DNA from: Nonlabens sp.
Lineage (GTDB): Bacteria > Bacteroidota > Bacteroidia > Flavobacteriales > Flavobacteriaceae
Direction: 5' to 3'
Length of the DNA: 14,544 nucleotides
Assembly (NCBI GenBank): GCA_023301395.1
Contig: JALZUY010000226.1
Coordinates: 1 to 14,544, forward strand
Within the stretch, counting starts at the first letter, position 1; each line of letters starts with the position of its first letter. Positions 13,989 through 14,544 of this stretch are shown here, in pieces. The translations under genes were made by a program, and so were the position numbers. The notes below the pieces were generated by a model that saw nothing but the letters and a program-made list of their open reading frames with translations, did no database searches and was not told where the DNA came from.

Positions 13989-14005
13989 AGCCAAATAAAA
14001 GTTAC

Positions 14006-14544
14006 ATGATTAAGAGAACGGTAAGTGGTGTGGAAGAAGCACTGGAAGGCGTTAAAAGTGGGATGACGTTTATGGTGGGCGGTTTTGGCCTATCAGGAAT
14101 CCCGGAAAATAGTATCGCTCAACTGGTAAAAACTGGAGTGAACGATTTAACCTGTATTTCAAATAATGCTGGTGTAGACGACTTTGGACTTGGTTTACTA
14201 TTACAAGGCAAGCAAATTAAAAAGATGATATCGTCTTATGTAGGTGAGAATGATGAGTTTGAAAGACAAATGCTAAGCGGTGAACTAGAAGTAGATTTAA
14301 TTCCACAAGGAACACTAGCTGAGCGTTGTAGAGCTGCACAAACGGGAATCCCAGCATTTTTTACACCAGCTGGATACGGTACTGAAGTTGCTGAGGGAAA
14401 AGAAGTGCGCGATTTTAATGGCAAGCCACATATTCTAGAACATGCCTTTAAAGCAGATTTTGCTTTTGTAAAAGCATGGAAAGGTGACGCTGCAGGTAAC
14501 TTAATTTTTAAAGGCACTGCAAGAAACTTTAATCCTAATATGTG
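14006..14544 (+). CDS. scoA: 3-oxoacid (succinyl-CoA:acetoacetate) CoA-transferase subunit A, cut by the right edge
   Basis: The reading frame is open from ATG 14006 to the end of the window (179 codons and two bases), so the C-terminus is missing. The start MIKRTVSGVEEALEGVKSG is followed by the CoA-transferase family 1 glycine-rich signature MVGGFGLSGIPENSI (about 23-37). Then come LTCISNNAGVDDFGLG, MISSYVGEN and the subunit A segment LIPQGTLAERCRAAQTGIPAFFTPAGYGT (about 98-126). The enzyme moves CoA between succinyl-CoA and acetoacetate or related 3-oxoacids. The catalytic glutamate is in subunit B, expected just downstream outside the window. AtoD-type acetate CoA-transferase is a close alternative. 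The gene is divergent from the M23 peptidase gene, with its own likely promoter. Confidence 0.92.
   Translation, partial: MIKRTVSGVEEALEGVKSGMTFMVGGFGLSGIPENSIAQLVKTGVNDLTCISNNAGVDDFGLGLLLQGKQIKKMISSYVGENDEFERQMLSGELEVDLIPQGTLAERCRAAQTGIPAFFTPAGYGTEVAEGKEVRDFNGKPHILEHAFKADFAFVKAWKGDAAGNLIFKGTARNFNPNM

Noticed and set aside
14236..14517. Minus-strand open frame of 93 codons at the right end
   Set aside because: It is the antisense shadow of the CoA-transferase subunit A gene, which is open to the window edge with all expected motifs.

Overview
The window looks like a chromosomal segment of a marine-type Flavobacteriaceae bacterium (phylum Bacteroidota). The evidence is a low GC content, a large secreted protein with a C-terminal type IX secretion (T9SS) sorting domain, promoters of the Bacteroidota kind (TTG, about 20 nt, then TAnnTTTG-like) with mostly weak Shine-Dalgarno signals, and protein sequences of flavobacterial character throughout. 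The genus cannot be fixed from the sequence alone. Apart from one isolated tail-collar-domain gene there is no sign of a prophage, and I see no insertion sequence, CRISPR array, tRNA or rRNA.

Layout, left to right. 1-915: a terminator-like palindrome, a tail-collar (microcystin-dependent-protein-like) gene, and a long hairpin. 916-4281: a 1121-residue T9SS cargo protein with a fibronectin III-like and a CUB-like domain, ending at a bidirectional terminator that also serves the convergent gene trhO (4368-5402, tRNA U34 hydroxylase). 5572-6594: recA, closed by a strong terminator. 6726-9337: a three-gene co-directional cluster of a small lipoprotein, an ECF sigma factor and a 543-residue protein. 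The last has an N-terminal cytoplasmic segment, one inner-membrane helix, a linker of about 230 residues rich in Asn, Ser and Lys, and a C-terminal outer-membrane beta-barrel. This is the layout expected of a dual-membrane-spanning anti-sigma factor and is the most interesting protein system here. 9458-10201: plsC-type acyltransferase on the minus strand. 10370-11338: trpS on the plus strand, whose stop codon overlaps that of the convergent gene at 11335-12108 (an unrecognised exported protein). That gene is the last of a minus-strand series: LytM/M23 metallopeptidase (13881-13237), then dprA (13219-12125), then the exported protein. 14006 to the right edge: the first 179 codons of the 3-oxoacid CoA-transferase subunit A gene, cut by the window.

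Two kinds of non-genic structure cut across the genes. First, a 20-21 bp near-palindromic element (TACGCTTYCGCGAAAGCG followed by (A/T)GA) occurs four times. Two copies are intergenic, flanking trhO, and two lie inside unrelated coding sequences (plsC and the M23 peptidase), where both are read in the same frame and give the peptide RFRES. Second, recA and the CoA-transferase gene share the same promoter layout: TTG, exactly 20 nt, TATTTTTA, then exactly 17 nt to ATG.

Functionally the segment is mostly housekeeping: recombination and DNA uptake (recA, dprA), translation (trpS, trhO), phospholipid synthesis (plsC) and CoA transfer. It is interspersed with envelope and surface genes (T9SS cargo, trans-envelope sigma/anti-sigma module, LytM peptidase).
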